A stretch of 64,000 nucleotides of DNA, taken from Eutrophocola sp964503965 (GTDB taxonomy: Bacteria > Pseudomonadota > Gammaproteobacteria > Pseudomonadales > Pseudohongiellaceae). The stretch is taken from NCBI GenBank assembly GCA_964503965.1, contig CAZDCK010000008.1, forward strand, positions 1 to 64,000. The letters run 5' to 3'. Position 1 is the first letter of the stretch. The number at the start of each line of letters is the position of its first letter. The position numbers and the translations under genes were made by a program. Below the pieces are notes generated by a model. The model ran no database searches. It worked only from the letters and a program-made list of their open reading frames with translations, and had not been told where the DNA came from. Of this stretch, positions 18,772-27,274 are shown piece by piece.

Positions 18772-19833
18772 TCATTTCTGGAAGATATCCCGTATCTGTC
18801 CGTCACGACTCAGCAGTATGGCAATAGGACGGGTCTGGGGTACATGGGAAAAAACAATCATGGAAATTACCAGCAACGGCACACAAAGGAACATACCCGG
18901 GATTCCCCAGATAAGCCCCCATAGGGAAAGATTCAGCAAAATTATCAATGGACTCAGGTTTAATGAATTCCCCATGAGTCGCGGTTCCAGAATATTACCG
19001 ACACACACCTGTATCGCTGAAACCCCGCCAAGGACCATGAAGAACGGCGTAAAGGTATCAAACTGCACCAGGGTAATGAGGGACGGGAACACGGTAGCGA
19101 CTATCGAGCCGATGGTAGGAATAAAATTAAGCAGAAAGATCAGGAGAGCCCAGAATTCTGCAAAATCGACGCCGACAAATTTCATGAATGCATAGCTCAG
19201 CACGCCTGTGAGAGAACTCGTCAGCATCTTGATACTGATATATTTGCGGACATCCTCGTTGATTTTTGCTATCAGGAGCCTGATACGCGCTTCCTTTTCC
19301 TTCTCCCCTGCCAGCGAGGCGACCTTATCGCCAAAGTTTCCCTGTTCAAGTAACAGGAAAATTACATAGATGAGGATGATTCCCATATTGGCGGCAATAT
19401 TCGTGAGGGAAGCGGCAAGTCCTGTTATGAACTGCCCAAGGTCAACAACGTCAGTAAGCTGAGCAAGTGTGGGCTCCTGCTCGATACGCAGCAATGCCAG
19501 CACACTCTGCCAGCGCTCGCCCAGGTTTGCCTGATACACCGGTGCTACACGGACAACACCGGCAATATTGCTGGCAATCAGCTCAACTATGCCCCAGATG
19601 ATGGCAAAAAAGGTAAGAAACGACAGGATATAACGAACAAGTCCCGGTAATGGCTTGCCTCCAGGCTGGATTCTACCAAAACCTTCTGACAACAGGTTAA
19701 TGAGGTACCAGAAGACTATGGCAATCACCAGGGGGAGAAGTATGGTCTGTCCAACGACCAGGAGGTAGAAAACCAGCGCAACGAGAATGCTCGCCAGTAC
19801 AAAATTCTGCAACTTCAGCTTGGTATTTTCCAA
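18772..19833 (-). CDS. AI-2E family (PerM/TqsA-type) membrane permease
   Basis: A 353-residue integral membrane protein with paired N-terminal helices (VLASILVALVFYLLVVGQTILLP), a soluble middle part and several C-terminal helices including FAEFWALLIFLLNFIPTIGSIVA. The FxLNFIPxIGsxia motif is characteristic of the AI-2E/PerM family (UPF0118). Members export autoinducer-2 or act as Na+/H+ or small-solute permeases, so function here is open. It is a single gene, 65 bases behind the DASS transporter stop, and could be read from the same promoter. Confidence 0.88.
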   Translation of the reverse strand: MENTKLKLQNFVLASILVALVFYLLVVGQTILLPLVIAIVFWYLINLLSEGFGRIQPGGKPLPGLVRYILSFLTFFAIIWGIVELIASNIAGVVRVAPVYQANLGERWQSVLALLRIEQEPTLAQLTDVVDLGQFITGLAASLTNIAANMGIILIYVIFLLLEQGNFGDKVASLAGEKEKEARIRLLIAKINEDVRKYISIKMLTSSLTGVLSYAFMKFVGVDFAEFWALLIFLLNFIPTIGSIVATVFPSLITLVQFDTFTPFFMVLGGVSAIQVCVGNILEPRLMGNSLNLSPLIILLNLSLWGLIWGIPGMFLCVPLLVISMIVFSHVPQTRPIAILLSRDGQIRDIFQK

Positions 19834-19898
19834 AGGATATTTCCCGGGGTCGTCAGTATTGGCAGTCTACTTTAATTCTTATGAGGCCGTTAATGCTT

Positions 19899-21347
19899 TC
19901 ACTGTAACTGATCCAGAAGCATGTAGCTCAATGAGGCGATCACAAGACCACCCAACAAATTGAGAACAAAACCGGTGCGCGCCATTTGTGCGATGGTGAT
20001 CTGGCGGCTGGCAAAGACGATAGCGTTGGGCGGTGTTGCAACGGGAAGCATGAAAGCCATGGATGCCCCTAAAGCCGCTGGGACCATCAGGGCAAAAGGA
20101 TGAAGGTCCATGGATATGGCCAGTGCGCCCATCACCGGAATAAACAATGTGGCCGTCGCTGCATTGGAGGTCATTTCTGTCAGGAAAGTCACAAAGAGCA
20201 CCACAACAATAATGAGGACAAAGAAGTGTACCCCCTGGAGGATGGTCAACTGATTGGCAAGCCATTCAGTCAGGCCCGAGCCACTGAAACCTGCTGCCAG
20301 GGCGAAGCCACCACCCATCAGGATTATAATGTCCCATGGAATGGTCTTGGCTGTATCCCAGTCCAGAATGAATCCACCCTGTTTTTTATCTGCAGGAATT
20401 ATAAAGAGCAGAAATGCACCGCACATGGCAATTGCCGGGTCAGAAACAAAGCTTAGCCATTCCGGTGTGAATAACCCCCTGAGGATCCAGCACAGGGCAA
20501 CCATGAAGAAGAGCGAGGCCACTTTCTTCTCTTCACCACTCATGGGGCCCATTTCAGCCAACTCCTGTCTGATATGGTCCCTGGCATGATCACTGTCTGA
20601 ATCCGCATCATTCATGGGATACATGATTTTCGTCAGAACCACCCAGACGATGGTAAGCATGCAGATAGAGACAGGCATACCCAGCTTCATCCAGTCCACA
20701 AAACTGATCTGGTAACCATAAAGGGTGTCTATGATGCCAATCAGGATGGCATTTGGCGGTGTACCCACAAGAGTAGATACTCCTCCGGCGGAAGAAGAAT
20801 AGGCAATGCCCAGCATAAGAGCAGTACCGAAATTGTAGTTTCCACTTGTATTGTTGTTTTCCATGCGGGTCTGCTCAACAACAGCAATAGCTACCGGGGT
20901 CATCATGACGCAAGTGGCAGTATTGCTTATCCACATAGATAGCAATGCGGTGGCCAGCATAAATCCCAGGACAAGACGATTGGGGCTACTGCCCACCTTG
21001 TCGATTACCGTGAGTGCAATGCGCCGATGAAGGTTCCATTTCTGCATGGCGACCGCTATCAGGAACCCCCCCATGAAGAGAAACAATATCTGGTTGCCAT
21101 AGGACAACGTGACTTCTGATGCAGGCATGACCCCAAGCAGGGGGAACAGGAATATCGGCAGCATCGCCGTTGCCGGTATCGGTACTGTTTCTGCCATCCA
21201 GAAACACGCCATCAGCAAGGCCACCGCTGCAACCCGGGAAGCTTCAACGCTCATCCCCTCAGGCACAGGCTGGACAAGAATAACGAGAAACAGTAACGGT
21301 CCGGCGATAAGCCCGACAATCTGCCGCATGGAAAATGAAGACAACAT
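19899..21347 (-). CDS. DASS/SLC13 family sodium:carboxylate (or sulfate) symporter
   Basis: About 482 residues from the ATG at 21347; the frame also reaches 21413, but that start would lie only 30 bases from the divergent ada-like gene, and an ATG at 21329 is equally possible. The protein has about 12 membrane segments and both DASS signature loops: SNTATCVMMTPVA in the first half and TSNAATATLFIPV in the second, which form the substrate/Na+ site in VcINDY. Such carriers take up succinate, malate, fumarate or similar diacids, sometimes sulfate. A central hydrophilic segment (about 250-275) is acidic. No sensor or regulator is next to it. Confidence 0.9.
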   Translation of the reverse strand: MLSSFSMRQIVGLIAGPLLFLVILVQPVPEGMSVEASRVAAVALLMACFWMAETVPIPATAMLPIFLFPLLGVMPASEVTLSYGNQILFLFMGGFLIAVAMQKWNLHRRIALTVIDKVGSSPNRLVLGFMLATALLSMWISNTATCVMMTPVAIAVVEQTRMENNNTSGNYNFGTALMLGIAYSSSAGGVSTLVGTPPNAILIGIIDTLYGYQISFVDWMKLGMPVSICMLTIVWVVLTKIMYPMNDADSDSDHARDHIRQELAEMGPMSGEEKKVASLFFMVALCWILRGLFTPEWLSFVSDPAIAMCGAFLLFIIPADKKQGGFILDWDTAKTIPWDIIILMGGGFALAAGFSGSGLTEWLANQLTILQGVHFFVLIIVVVLFVTFLTEMTSNAATATLFIPVMGALAISMDLHPFALMVPAALGASMAFMLPVATPPNAIVFASRQITIAQMARTGFVLNLLGGLVIASLSYMLLDQLQ

Positions 21348-21442
21348 GAATTGTGATTCTATTATTGCAACCGTCCCATTGCTACCGGAAAAACAGCAAG
21401 AAACGGTTTTCAAATTTTTCCAAAAAACAGTAATTTACAGTA

Positions 21443-22306
21443 ATGACAGACAAACCCTTAAAAAAAGCTCCTTCCACATACCAAAGAATGGAAAAAGCAC
21501 TCCTTTTGCTAGCCGAAAACAGGGAGAACCCTCCCTCGCTTCCGGAACTCGCCAGTGCCTGTGATTTGAGCCAGCATCATTTCCAGAGACTGTTCAGGCG
21601 TTGGGTTGGTATCAGTCCCAAAAGATTCAGTCAGTACCTCAACGGCGATTACATCAAGTCCCTGCTGGATCAGGGTATGCCTGCCACAGAGGCCTGTTAC
21701 CAGGCCGGTCTATCCAGTCCCGGCAGACTGCATGACCTGTTTATTGCCACTGAAGCAATGCCCCCCGCACAGTACCGCCGTCTGGGCGATTCAATCACCA
21801 TTTACCATGGCATCCATAATTCTCCCTTTGGGCCCTACCTCCTGGGCGTAACAGATAGAGGAATCTGTCACATGGAATTTCTTGACTGCAATTTGACTGA
21901 CACACTTTCTACCCTGGAAAAAAGATGGCCATTGTCCAGGCTGATACAAAATGAAGGCATGACTGGCAGAATTCACAAGATGCTGTTCATGTCTGAACAG
22001 ACAAAATCCCATATTACTCTTCAATTGAAAGGCAAAAATTTTCAGATTCAGGTCTGGCAGGCATTGCTGCGCCTGCCTTATGGATGCGCAGCTTCCTATG
22101 AGCAGCTTGCCTCCCTGACGAATACTCCAGCCGCCACCAGGGCCTGTGCGTCGGCCATTGCCAAGAACCCCATAGCCTGGCTTATCCCTTGCCACCGTGT
22201 AGTACGCAAGATCGGGGAGACGGGCCAGTACCGCTGGGGAGCAAGCCGGAAAAAACTGATTCTGGCGTATGAAGGTGCTACCAGGCCTGCCGAATCGAAT
22301 TCATAG
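21443..22306 (+). CDS. Ada-like protein: AraC-type HTH fused to O6-methylguanine-DNA methyltransferase
   Basis: A 287-residue protein. Residues about 12-112 form an AraC-type helix-turn-helix (LASACDLSQHHFQRLFRRWVG and following helices). The C-terminal part is an alkyltransferase with the active-site PCHRVV (Cys250) preceded by NPIAWLI and followed by GQYRWG. The N-terminal methylphosphotriester-accepting zinc domain of E. coli Ada, with its four cysteines, is missing. The protein should repair O6-alkylguanine suicidally, but cannot sense phosphotriester methylation the way Ada does. It is divergent from the DASS gene. Self-regulation is possible through the HTH. Confidence 0.9.
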   Translation: MTDKPLKKAPSTYQRMEKALLLLAENRENPPSLPELASACDLSQHHFQRLFRRWVGISPKRFSQYLNGDYIKSLLDQGMPATEACYQAGLSSPGRLHDLFIATEAMPPAQYRRLGDSITIYHGIHNSPFGPYLLGVTDRGICHMEFLDCNLTDTLSTLEKRWPLSRLIQNEGMTGRIHKMLFMSEQTKSHITLQLKGKNFQIQVWQALLRLPYGCAASYEQLASLTNTPAATRACASAIAKNPIAWLIPCHRVVRKIGETGQYRWGASRKKLILAYEGATRPAESNS

Positions 22307-22323
22307 GGTTTACCTATAGTCAC

Positions 22324-22349
22324 AATAGATACAATATATTTTATCTATT
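22324..22349. promoter_or_regulatory. AT-rich inverted repeat upstream of the peroxiredoxin gene (possible operator)
   Basis: Arms AATAGATA (22324-22331) and TATCTATT (22342-22349) are perfect inverted repeats separated by ten AT-rich bases, 64 bases before the peroxiredoxin start. It could be a regulator site overlapping a promoter. ATAG/CTAT spacing does not fit the OxyR consensus. Confidence 0.3.
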
Positions 22350-22412
22350 TACGGAGCGACTATATATTAAGCCCCATACTCCAAACAAATTCACCAATTC
22401 AAGGAGAGAGAC

Positions 22413-22937
22413 ATGATTACAACAGTACCAGAAGTTACTTTTAAAACACGCGTCCGTGATGAAAGTATTGGTGGCGACAATCCCTTTCGCTGGCAGGACC
22501 TGAGCACTGAAGAAATTTTCAAGGGTAAACGCGTGGTGCTCTTTGCACTACCAGGTGCCTTTACTCCCACATGCAGCAGCACGCATCTACCAGGCTATGA
22601 AAAAGAGTATGACACACTCAAAGGTCTTGGTATCGACGAGGTTTACTGCCTGAGCGTAAACGATGCCTTCTCCATGTTCCAGTGGGCCAAACAGCTTGGC
22701 GTAGAGAAAGTGAAAATGCTGCCTGATGGCAATGCAGACTTTACCCGAGGAATGGACATGCTGGTGAAGAAGGAAAATCTTGGTTTTGGTGACCGCTCAT
22801 GGCGCTACTCCATCCTGGTCAATGACGGCAAGATTGAAAAGCTGTTTTGTGAACCAGACAAGATGGACAACTGCCCTGACGATCCATTCACATGTAGTGA
22901 CGTGAATACAATGCTCGAGTATCTGCAAAACAACTGA
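22413..22937 (+). CDS. Peroxiredoxin of the Prx5/PrxII (AhpC/TSA, redoxin) type
   Basis: A 174-residue thiol peroxidase with strong ribosome site AAGGAGAG. The peroxidatic Cys54 lies in LPGAFTPTCSSTHLPGY, the Prx5-family signature, and Arg in the later GFGDRSWRYSILV block completes the active site. It reduces hydrogen peroxide and organic hydroperoxides in the cytoplasm. The C-terminal text CEPDKMDNCPDDPFTCSDVN is like the peroxiredoxin part of PrxGrx hybrid enzymes, but no glutaredoxin domain follows, so a separate glutaredoxin or thioredoxin would recycle it. It is a one-gene unit ending at a terminator at 23053. Confidence 0.92.
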   Translation: MITTVPEVTFKTRVRDESIGGDNPFRWQDLSTEEIFKGKRVVLFALPGAFTPTCSSTHLPGYEKEYDTLKGLGIDEVYCLSVNDAFSMFQWAKQLGVEKVKMLPDGNADFTRGMDMLVKKENLGFGDRSWRYSILVNDGKIEKLFCEPDKMDNCPDDPFTCSDVNTMLEYLQNN

Positions 22938-23052
22938 TATAGAAAATCACGACATGCGAGTTATTTTTGGTGCTCAAGCAGACGAAAGCCTCAGTCAGCT
23001 TGTACCAACCCATCCCCATGGATATATCCCTCCCTAATGATATATCCTCTTT

Positions 23053-23081
23053 GGCCGGACTCCCCAGTCCGGCCTTTTTTT
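23053..23081 (+). terminator. Rho-independent terminator of the peroxiredoxin gene
   Basis: Nine-base stem GGCCGGACT / AGTCCGGCC, loop CCCC, then seven T. It sits 115 bases downstream of the peroxiredoxin stop and just before the next gene. Confidence 0.9.
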
Positions 23082-23135
23082 ATCCCATGCTTTTTCATAG
23101 CATGTCTACAGGATTACATAGCTGAGGAAGCCGCC

Positions 23136-23435
23136 ATGAGCGCTATCGTACAAATCAATTTCCCCTATACCGAAAGCCAGGCAGACCTGGAACAACACTC
23201 TGTGGATGCAGCAGGACGTTTTGTCGATGTTGACGGCCTCCAGTGGAAAGTATGGCTGGTCAATGAGGCAAGCAAAACCGCTGGCGGGATTTACCTGTTC
23301 GACACGCGGGAAAAAGCGGAAAGTTATGCGACGGGAGACATGGTCGCACATCTGAAAAATGTCCGGGAAGGCGTCGAAGTCAGTGTGTTTGACACAATTG
23401 ACGAGGCGGGAATAATTACCAATGCTCCGGTATAA
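23136..23435 (+). CDS. YdhR-family small protein (putative monooxygenase fold)
   Basis: The ATG at 23136 follows GAGGAAG and gives 99 residues; the longer frame from 23037 passes through the upstream terminator and is not credible. The sequence INFPY, GLQWKVWLVNEASKTAGGIYLFDTREKAESY and LKN matches the YdhR/dimeric alpha-beta barrel family, often annotated as putative monooxygenase. Its function is not established. Its stop codon runs directly into a seven-copy octamer repeat. Confidence 0.8.
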   Translation: MSAIVQINFPYTESQADLEQHSVDAAGRFVDVDGLQWKVWLVNEASKTAGGIYLFDTREKAESYATGDMVAHLKNVREGVEVSVFDTIDEAGIITNAPV

Positions 23436-23440
23436 AAACC

Positions 23441-23496
23441 GGATAAAAGGATAAAAGGATAAAAGGATAAAAGGATAAAAGGATAAAAGGATAAAA
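23441..23496. repeat. Tandem octamer repeat, GGATAAAA x 7
   Basis: Seven perfect head-to-tail copies of GGATAAAA plus a partial eighth (GGA), starting six bases after the stop of the YdhR-like gene. Perfect short repeats like this mutate by polymerase slippage. One strand is purely purine apart from the T. Confidence 0.97.
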
Positions 23497-23734
23497 GGAA
23501 TTATCCACAGTTCAGGCCCTGCCTGTACAAGACCTTTATCTTTTTTCTCTATCGAGAATTCGCGTCGGCATACGGCCGCCGGCCTTTGCCGACCTACTGG
23601 AATGTGTTTATTGTCAGATGACAGTTCTGCGGACCTCTTCCGACCCACATACCTGAATGCGCTCTCCTTGTATCTCGTATCTTGTCTCTCAGCTGGCCAT
23701 TGCCGACCTGCGGCGCTCCTGATTCCTTATTCTT

Positions 23735-23755
23735 GCATCCTGCATCCTGCATCCT
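23735..23755. repeat. Tandem heptamer repeat, GCATCCT x 3
   Basis: Three perfect copies of GCATCCT in the spacer just beyond the end of the DUF4159 gene. Not coding on either strand as far as I can see. Confidence 0.9.
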
Positions 23756-23769
23756 GTTTCCTTCAGACT

Positions 23770-24669
23770 TCAATGCGACATGGCATAAACTGCAATATTC
23801 ACTGCCAGTCGTAATCCCAGGTTAACCTTTTCATGTGGATATCGGGGATCATCGGCCCACTGCCATGAATCCGCCACATCATTGTTGAAGGCAATCAGCA
23901 CCATCAAGCGGCCTGAGTCGTCAAAGATTCCTCGCCATTGCGGCACTCGACCATCACCAAGCCAGCCACCACCGCCGCCCATCAGTGAATTCATATTCGG
24001 AATCTGGGTCTCGGCCAATGCGGGAATGTCATAAACCGTGTGAAATACAGGATGATCCCCTTCCAGGTCAACAATAGGCCTGTCCGGAAAAATCCTGTTC
24101 ATTCCACTGACAAACCCGGCCCAGGAGTTTGAATCAAAAAAACTGTCACAAAACAAAAAGCCTCCCCTGAGCAGGTAATCTCTCAGCTTGGCTACCTGGG
24201 CTTCAGAAAGATCCCAGTATCCTGCCAGACCGACCATCAGGAATGGCCAGTAATAGACATCATCTCCGTCGTTCAAATTGACCGGTTGCTCCACAGAGCG
24301 GGCATTAATGGTTGAAAAACGCCGCAGCAGATTAACGAAAGTACGATCACCTTCAGGATAATCCACCCCCCAACTGGTACCACCCTGCTCCCAGTCTGAT
24401 CCGCGCCATCCCATGCGGACATTCGATGGATACATCAGTCGACCGCTGACAAATTCACCGGGTTCATCCCAATCCGGGGGAAGCGTATGGTCAGCATAAT
24501 ATTCAAATCCCGGATATTCGCGGAATTCACGCTGGCCCAGTGTCTCAGTAACAGGAAGTAACAGGCATAGCAGAAGCATGGAGAGAGGCTTCAGGCCACT
24601 ACCGCAGGTGATTAACAAGCCCACAAAAAGTGAATCAGGTCTTGAATGATTACGCGGTGTGTTCAACAC
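23770..24669 (-). CDS. DUF4159 exported protein
   Basis: Up to 299 residues from a TTG at 24669 that follows GGAGCAG at good spacing; an ATG at 24579 would begin directly at the hydrophobic leader (MLLLCLLLPVTETLGQ) and is the alternative. The mature part has the DUF4159 pattern: PSNVRMGWRGSDWEQGG, LRRFSTINA, YYWPFLMVGLAGYWDLSEAQ, LRDYLLRGGFLFCDSFFD and HPVFHTVYDIP. This family has a glutamine-amidotransferase-like fold without the catalytic triad and usually lies in operons with MoxR ATPase and aerotolerance-type proteins, which are absent here. Location periplasmic; function unknown. Confidence 0.8.
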   Translation of the reverse strand: MLNTPRNHSRPDSLFVGLLITCGSGLKPLSMLLLCLLLPVTETLGQREFREYPGFEYYADHTLPPDWDEPGEFVSGRLMYPSNVRMGWRGSDWEQGGTSWGVDYPEGDRTFVNLLRRFSTINARSVEQPVNLNDGDDVYYWPFLMVGLAGYWDLSEAQVAKLRDYLLRGGFLFCDSFFDSNSWAGFVSGMNRIFPDRPIVDLEGDHPVFHTVYDIPALAETQIPNMNSLMGGGGGWLGDGRVPQWRGIFDDSGRLMVLIAFNNDVADSWQWADDPRYPHEKVNLGLRLAVNIAVYAMSH

Positions 24670-24695
24670 TGCTCCAACAAAACTGTATACAAGAC

Positions 24696-25205
24696 ATGAC
24701 TATGGACGAATCAGCGTCTTCTTTCAAACGGATGAAGGGCCTGGGCCAGTATCAACCCCTCTGGAGTCTCGGTCTACGATAATCACATCCCGATGCAAAT
24801 CTGGTAAAAATAATACCATTCAAAAGACCCTGGCCAGTAATTGCCATCCTTGCCCTGCTAACAGCTGGCTTCAGCCTGCCTCTTCTGACGCTGGATATAG
24901 ATGTGGCCGGTGCTGAAAATATGTTTGACCTGACTAGCGCCCTGTTTATGATTTTCTGGGGCATTGGGTGGTCTGCAGGCGTACTGGTAATGCTGGCCAT
25001 CCTGGTGGTATTGCTTGTGGCCCGTGAAATTATCACTGTCGATAGCAATGGCATCACTCTGCGCATAGAAGTTTTTGGCCTCGGCGCCGAGATGCTTGCA
25101 CCATTGAACTGCATCAGTCATTTACGCTACGTTGATGAGTATCCGCAACCCGGGAGCAATATTCATGTAAGTGCACTAGTCCAGCTTGCTGATAATCAGG
25201 GTTAG
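24696..25205 (+). pseudogene. Two-helix membrane protein, nonsense codon and truncated 3' end
   Basis: From ATG at 24696 the frame reads MTMDESASSFKRMKGLG and stops at TAA (24780-24782), then continues open in the same frame as HPDANLVKIIPFKRPWPVIAILALLTAG with two membrane segments and a polar segment (VDSNGITLRIEVFGLG, then PLNCISHLRYV) like the start of a bacterial PH-type domain. It ends abruptly at TAG 25203-25205, which lies inside the opposite-strand fecR fragment. Restart at the GTG at 24903 could make 100 residues. I read it as a remnant: CAA to TAA change plus loss of the C-terminus at the junction with fecR. Confidence 0.55.
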
Positions 25206-25412
25206 TTTATCCATACTGATCCATATCCTGGCAGTTTCATAAAAGATTTGTCTATGCAAAGCACTGCGGGATATCCACTCTGAGAGATCTATTTTTTCCG
25301 CATCAGACAAGTCTTCACTGTCTAGCCCAATCACCCACTGCCTTGCCTGCTGACGTATTACCTTAGCGGAGTAGTCTGACAAGTCACTTTTTTGTAGTGG
25401 TATCACCGGCAT
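25176..25412 (-). pseudogene. FecR-type anti-sigma factor, N-terminal fragment
   Basis: Only 78 residues remain of a protein that is normally about 320. They match the N-terminal DUF4880 domain of FecR, which binds the sigma factor: ARQWVIGLDSEDLSDAEK, LSEWISRSALHRQIFYE. The membrane helix and the periplasmic FecR domain are missing, and the frame stops inside the converging membrane protein remnant. It follows the ECF sigma gene by 14 bases, the usual fecI-fecR order. The fragment might still bind sigma but cannot receive a signal from a TonB receptor. Confidence 0.75.
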
Positions 25413-25426
25413 ATTGTATTAAACCG

Positions 25427-25990
25427 TCAAGTCATAACTTTCCTTTCAATATCCCGAATACCTTTTTCAGGCTTCAGATGGCTTGCTGACGCATCATGCT
25501 CTAATTCATGACATCGTTTCAGTGCCTTTGAAAGGTGCTTCTCTATTGTTTTGGTACTTATCCCAAGTCTGCTAGAGATTTCCTTATGGGAAAATCCATA
25601 TCCTTTCCGCATCAACAACACTTTCCGGCACTGGGGAGGCAAGGACTCCACAACTTCACGTAAATCATCTACAGATCGATCAACTTCATGGGAGCGAGAA
25701 ACAGAAGATATATCGTTAAAGACATTCAATTCCTCGATATCCCCTATAGATTCAACCATTTTAGTGGATTTTCGGGTGAGTTCACTTAACGCCAGATTCC
25801 TGGCAACACGAAACAAAAAGGACTTGGGCGAATGAATTTCGCATTTTTGTTCCGCACGATAAGCACGGGCAAATGTTTCCTGCACAACATCTTCGACATC
25901 CTGTTGCCGAACCAGAAAACGTTTCAGGTAGGACTTGAGACTACCTTCAACCTCAAGAAAGGTTGAAGTAATGCGAGTTGACGTAGCCAT
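25427..25990 (-). CDS. FecI-like ECF sigma factor
   Basis: The ATG at 25990 follows GGAGGGGAAT and is preferred over 26002; product 187 residues. Sigma region 2 (VEDVVQETFARAYR, then SPKSFLFRVARNLALSELTRK) and region 4 (LPPQCRKVLLMRKGYGFSHKEISSRLG, helix-turn-helix with STKTIEKHLSKAL) are complete. FecI-type sigmas normally switch on a TonB receptor gene after a signal through FecR. Here the fecR next to it is truncated and no receptor follows, so the regulon is either elsewhere or lost. The 3' half has low-complexity charged residues. Confidence 0.88.
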   Translation of the reverse strand: MATSTRITSTFLEVEGSLKSYLKRFLVRQQDVEDVVQETFARAYRAEQKCEIHSPKSFLFRVARNLALSELTRKSTKMVESIGDIEELNVFNDISSVSRSHEVDRSVDDLREVVESLPPQCRKVLLMRKGYGFSHKEISSRLGISTKTIEKHLSKALKRCHELEHDASASHLKPEKGIRDIERKVMT

Positions 25991-26065
25991 ATTCCCCTCC
26001 AATTTGGAATTATTATTATGTAGCCTGTTTCAAACTCCCTTGGTAGTTACCTCAAAACTCAACCA

Positions 26066-27274
26066 TCAATTAAATATTATTCTTTCCCGTTTAAATAATT
26101 GCGCCGCTCCATATAGAAATAGCATTGAAAATAGAAACAGTGAAATACCTGCCACCATAAAATCAGGTAGCGACGGCGTTTCACCCCGAACAACATCAGT
26201 CAGCAGCATATGCTGACCCAGCATCGGAACAAAATTCATCCAGAATTCACGATCCTGCGTGTTAAAAATATTGTAGAAAAATGGCGCCATTGGCAACAGC
26301 ATAATAAATGAGAGATAGGCCTGGGCGTCCTTGAAGGATTTGGCAAAAATACCAATGAATATCTGTATGGAGGGCGCAAAAAGAGCCAGGGGAAGAGTCG
26401 TGACAAGAACGCCGATAATTTCCAGACTGCCAATATTAAAAACAATCCCAACCTCTTCAAGAGGGACACGGCTCAGACTGAAAAGGTTTAATGTCATTAC
26501 CAGCACAAGCCCTGCAGCCGAAAATGTGACAGCTGCTACCCATTTACCTATCACGATAATATACCTGGGTAGCGGATTTACCAACAGGGGTTCAAGAGAT
26601 TTTCTCTCACGCTCTCCGGCAGTGACATCAACTGCCACTCCCATTCCACAAACAAAAGCAGCCATAATCACAAAAAAAGGCACCATACCCAGAATACTCT
26701 GTACCCGGGACTGCCGACTGGCGATATCTATCCTGACCACATTGACCGGCATGATAATACCTGGATTCACTCCCCGGGCAATAAGGCGTAGCGCTGCTAT
26801 TTCCCTGCTCCAGGCCTGTATAACCTCCTGGACACGAGAAACCTTGGGCCCCGCTGTTGTGCGGGTGCTTTCCACATGTAACTCAACGTTACTCTGTCCT
26901 GATCTACCAATTCGTTGATCAAAATCCGGTGGAATGACCAATATAAAATCGAAACGACGACTACGGATAGCGTTAGCTATCTCGCCCAGCTGGTCAGGCG
27001 AATAAAACGATTCTTCCAGTCGTGCCTCTGAGTTCAGCGGCACATCCTCCACGGCAATGCCACTTTGTTCGAGGTAATCTACCAGGTCCAAGGCATATTC
27101 CTGTCCGACTACTGGCAAGATGATGTCACCCGCTTCTTCCGCCATATCAATGATCATATTGAACATGAAATAGATCATCACAGGCCCCATGACCGGAAAC
27201 AAAAGTAAAGCCATGAGTGCCCGCCTGTCCCTGAAAGCATCCTTGAGTTCCTTGCGGGCAATTACTCCCCACAT
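26066..27274 (-). CDS. ABC-2 type exporter permease (NatB-like)
   Basis: A 402-residue membrane protein with an N-terminal helix after KELKDAFRDRRALMALLLFPVM, a large extracytoplasmic domain (about 45-220) and five to six C-terminal helices with VDVTAGERERKSLEPLLVNP in a loop, typical of NatB/ABC-2 permeases. Its ATG shares one base with the stop of the ATPase gene. Together the two should form an ATP-driven exporter; NatAB of Bacillus extrudes sodium, but related pairs export other compounds, so the substrate is not known. Confidence 0.87.
   Translation of the reverse strand: MWGVIARKELKDAFRDRRALMALLLFPVMGPVMIYFMFNMIIDMAEEAGDIILPVVGQEYALDLVDYLEQSGIAVEDVPLNSEARLEESFYSPDQLGEIANAIRSRRFDFILVIPPDFDQRIGRSGQSNVELHVESTRTTAGPKVSRVQEVIQAWSREIAALRLIARGVNPGIIMPVNVVRIDIASRQSRVQSILGMVPFFVIMAAFVCGMGVAVDVTAGERERKSLEPLLVNPLPRYIIVIGKWVAAVTFSAAGLVLVMTLNLFSLSRVPLEEVGIVFNIGSLEIIGVLVTTLPLALFAPSIQIFIGIFAKSFKDAQAYLSFIMLLPMAPFFYNIFNTQDREFWMNFVPMLGQHMLLTDVVRGETPSLPDFMVAGISLFLFSMLFLYGAAQLFKRERIIFN

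Larger units (their letters stand above)
23436..23769. other. Gene-free repeat-rich spacer
   Basis: Between the converging YdhR-like and DUF4159 genes. It holds the octamer tract (23441-23496), a triplicated heptamer (23735-23755) and two copies of GGCC(T/A)TTGCCGACCT at 23581 and 23694. I see no gene or terminator. A minus-strand ORF through it encodes only repeat-derived Phe/Leu/Tyr-rich text and is not credible. Confidence 0.6.

Noticed and set aside
22315..22363. OxyR box upstream of the peroxiredoxin gene
   Set aside because: ATAG and CTAT elements are present but spacing does not match the four-element consensus.
23441..23496. Octamer array as CRISPR
   Set aside because: No spacers, unit only eight bases, no cas genes.
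23106..23648. Minus-strand 180-residue ORF through the octamer repeats
   Set aside because: Repeat translates to Phe/Leu/Tyr periodic text; lies antisense to the YdhR-like gene.
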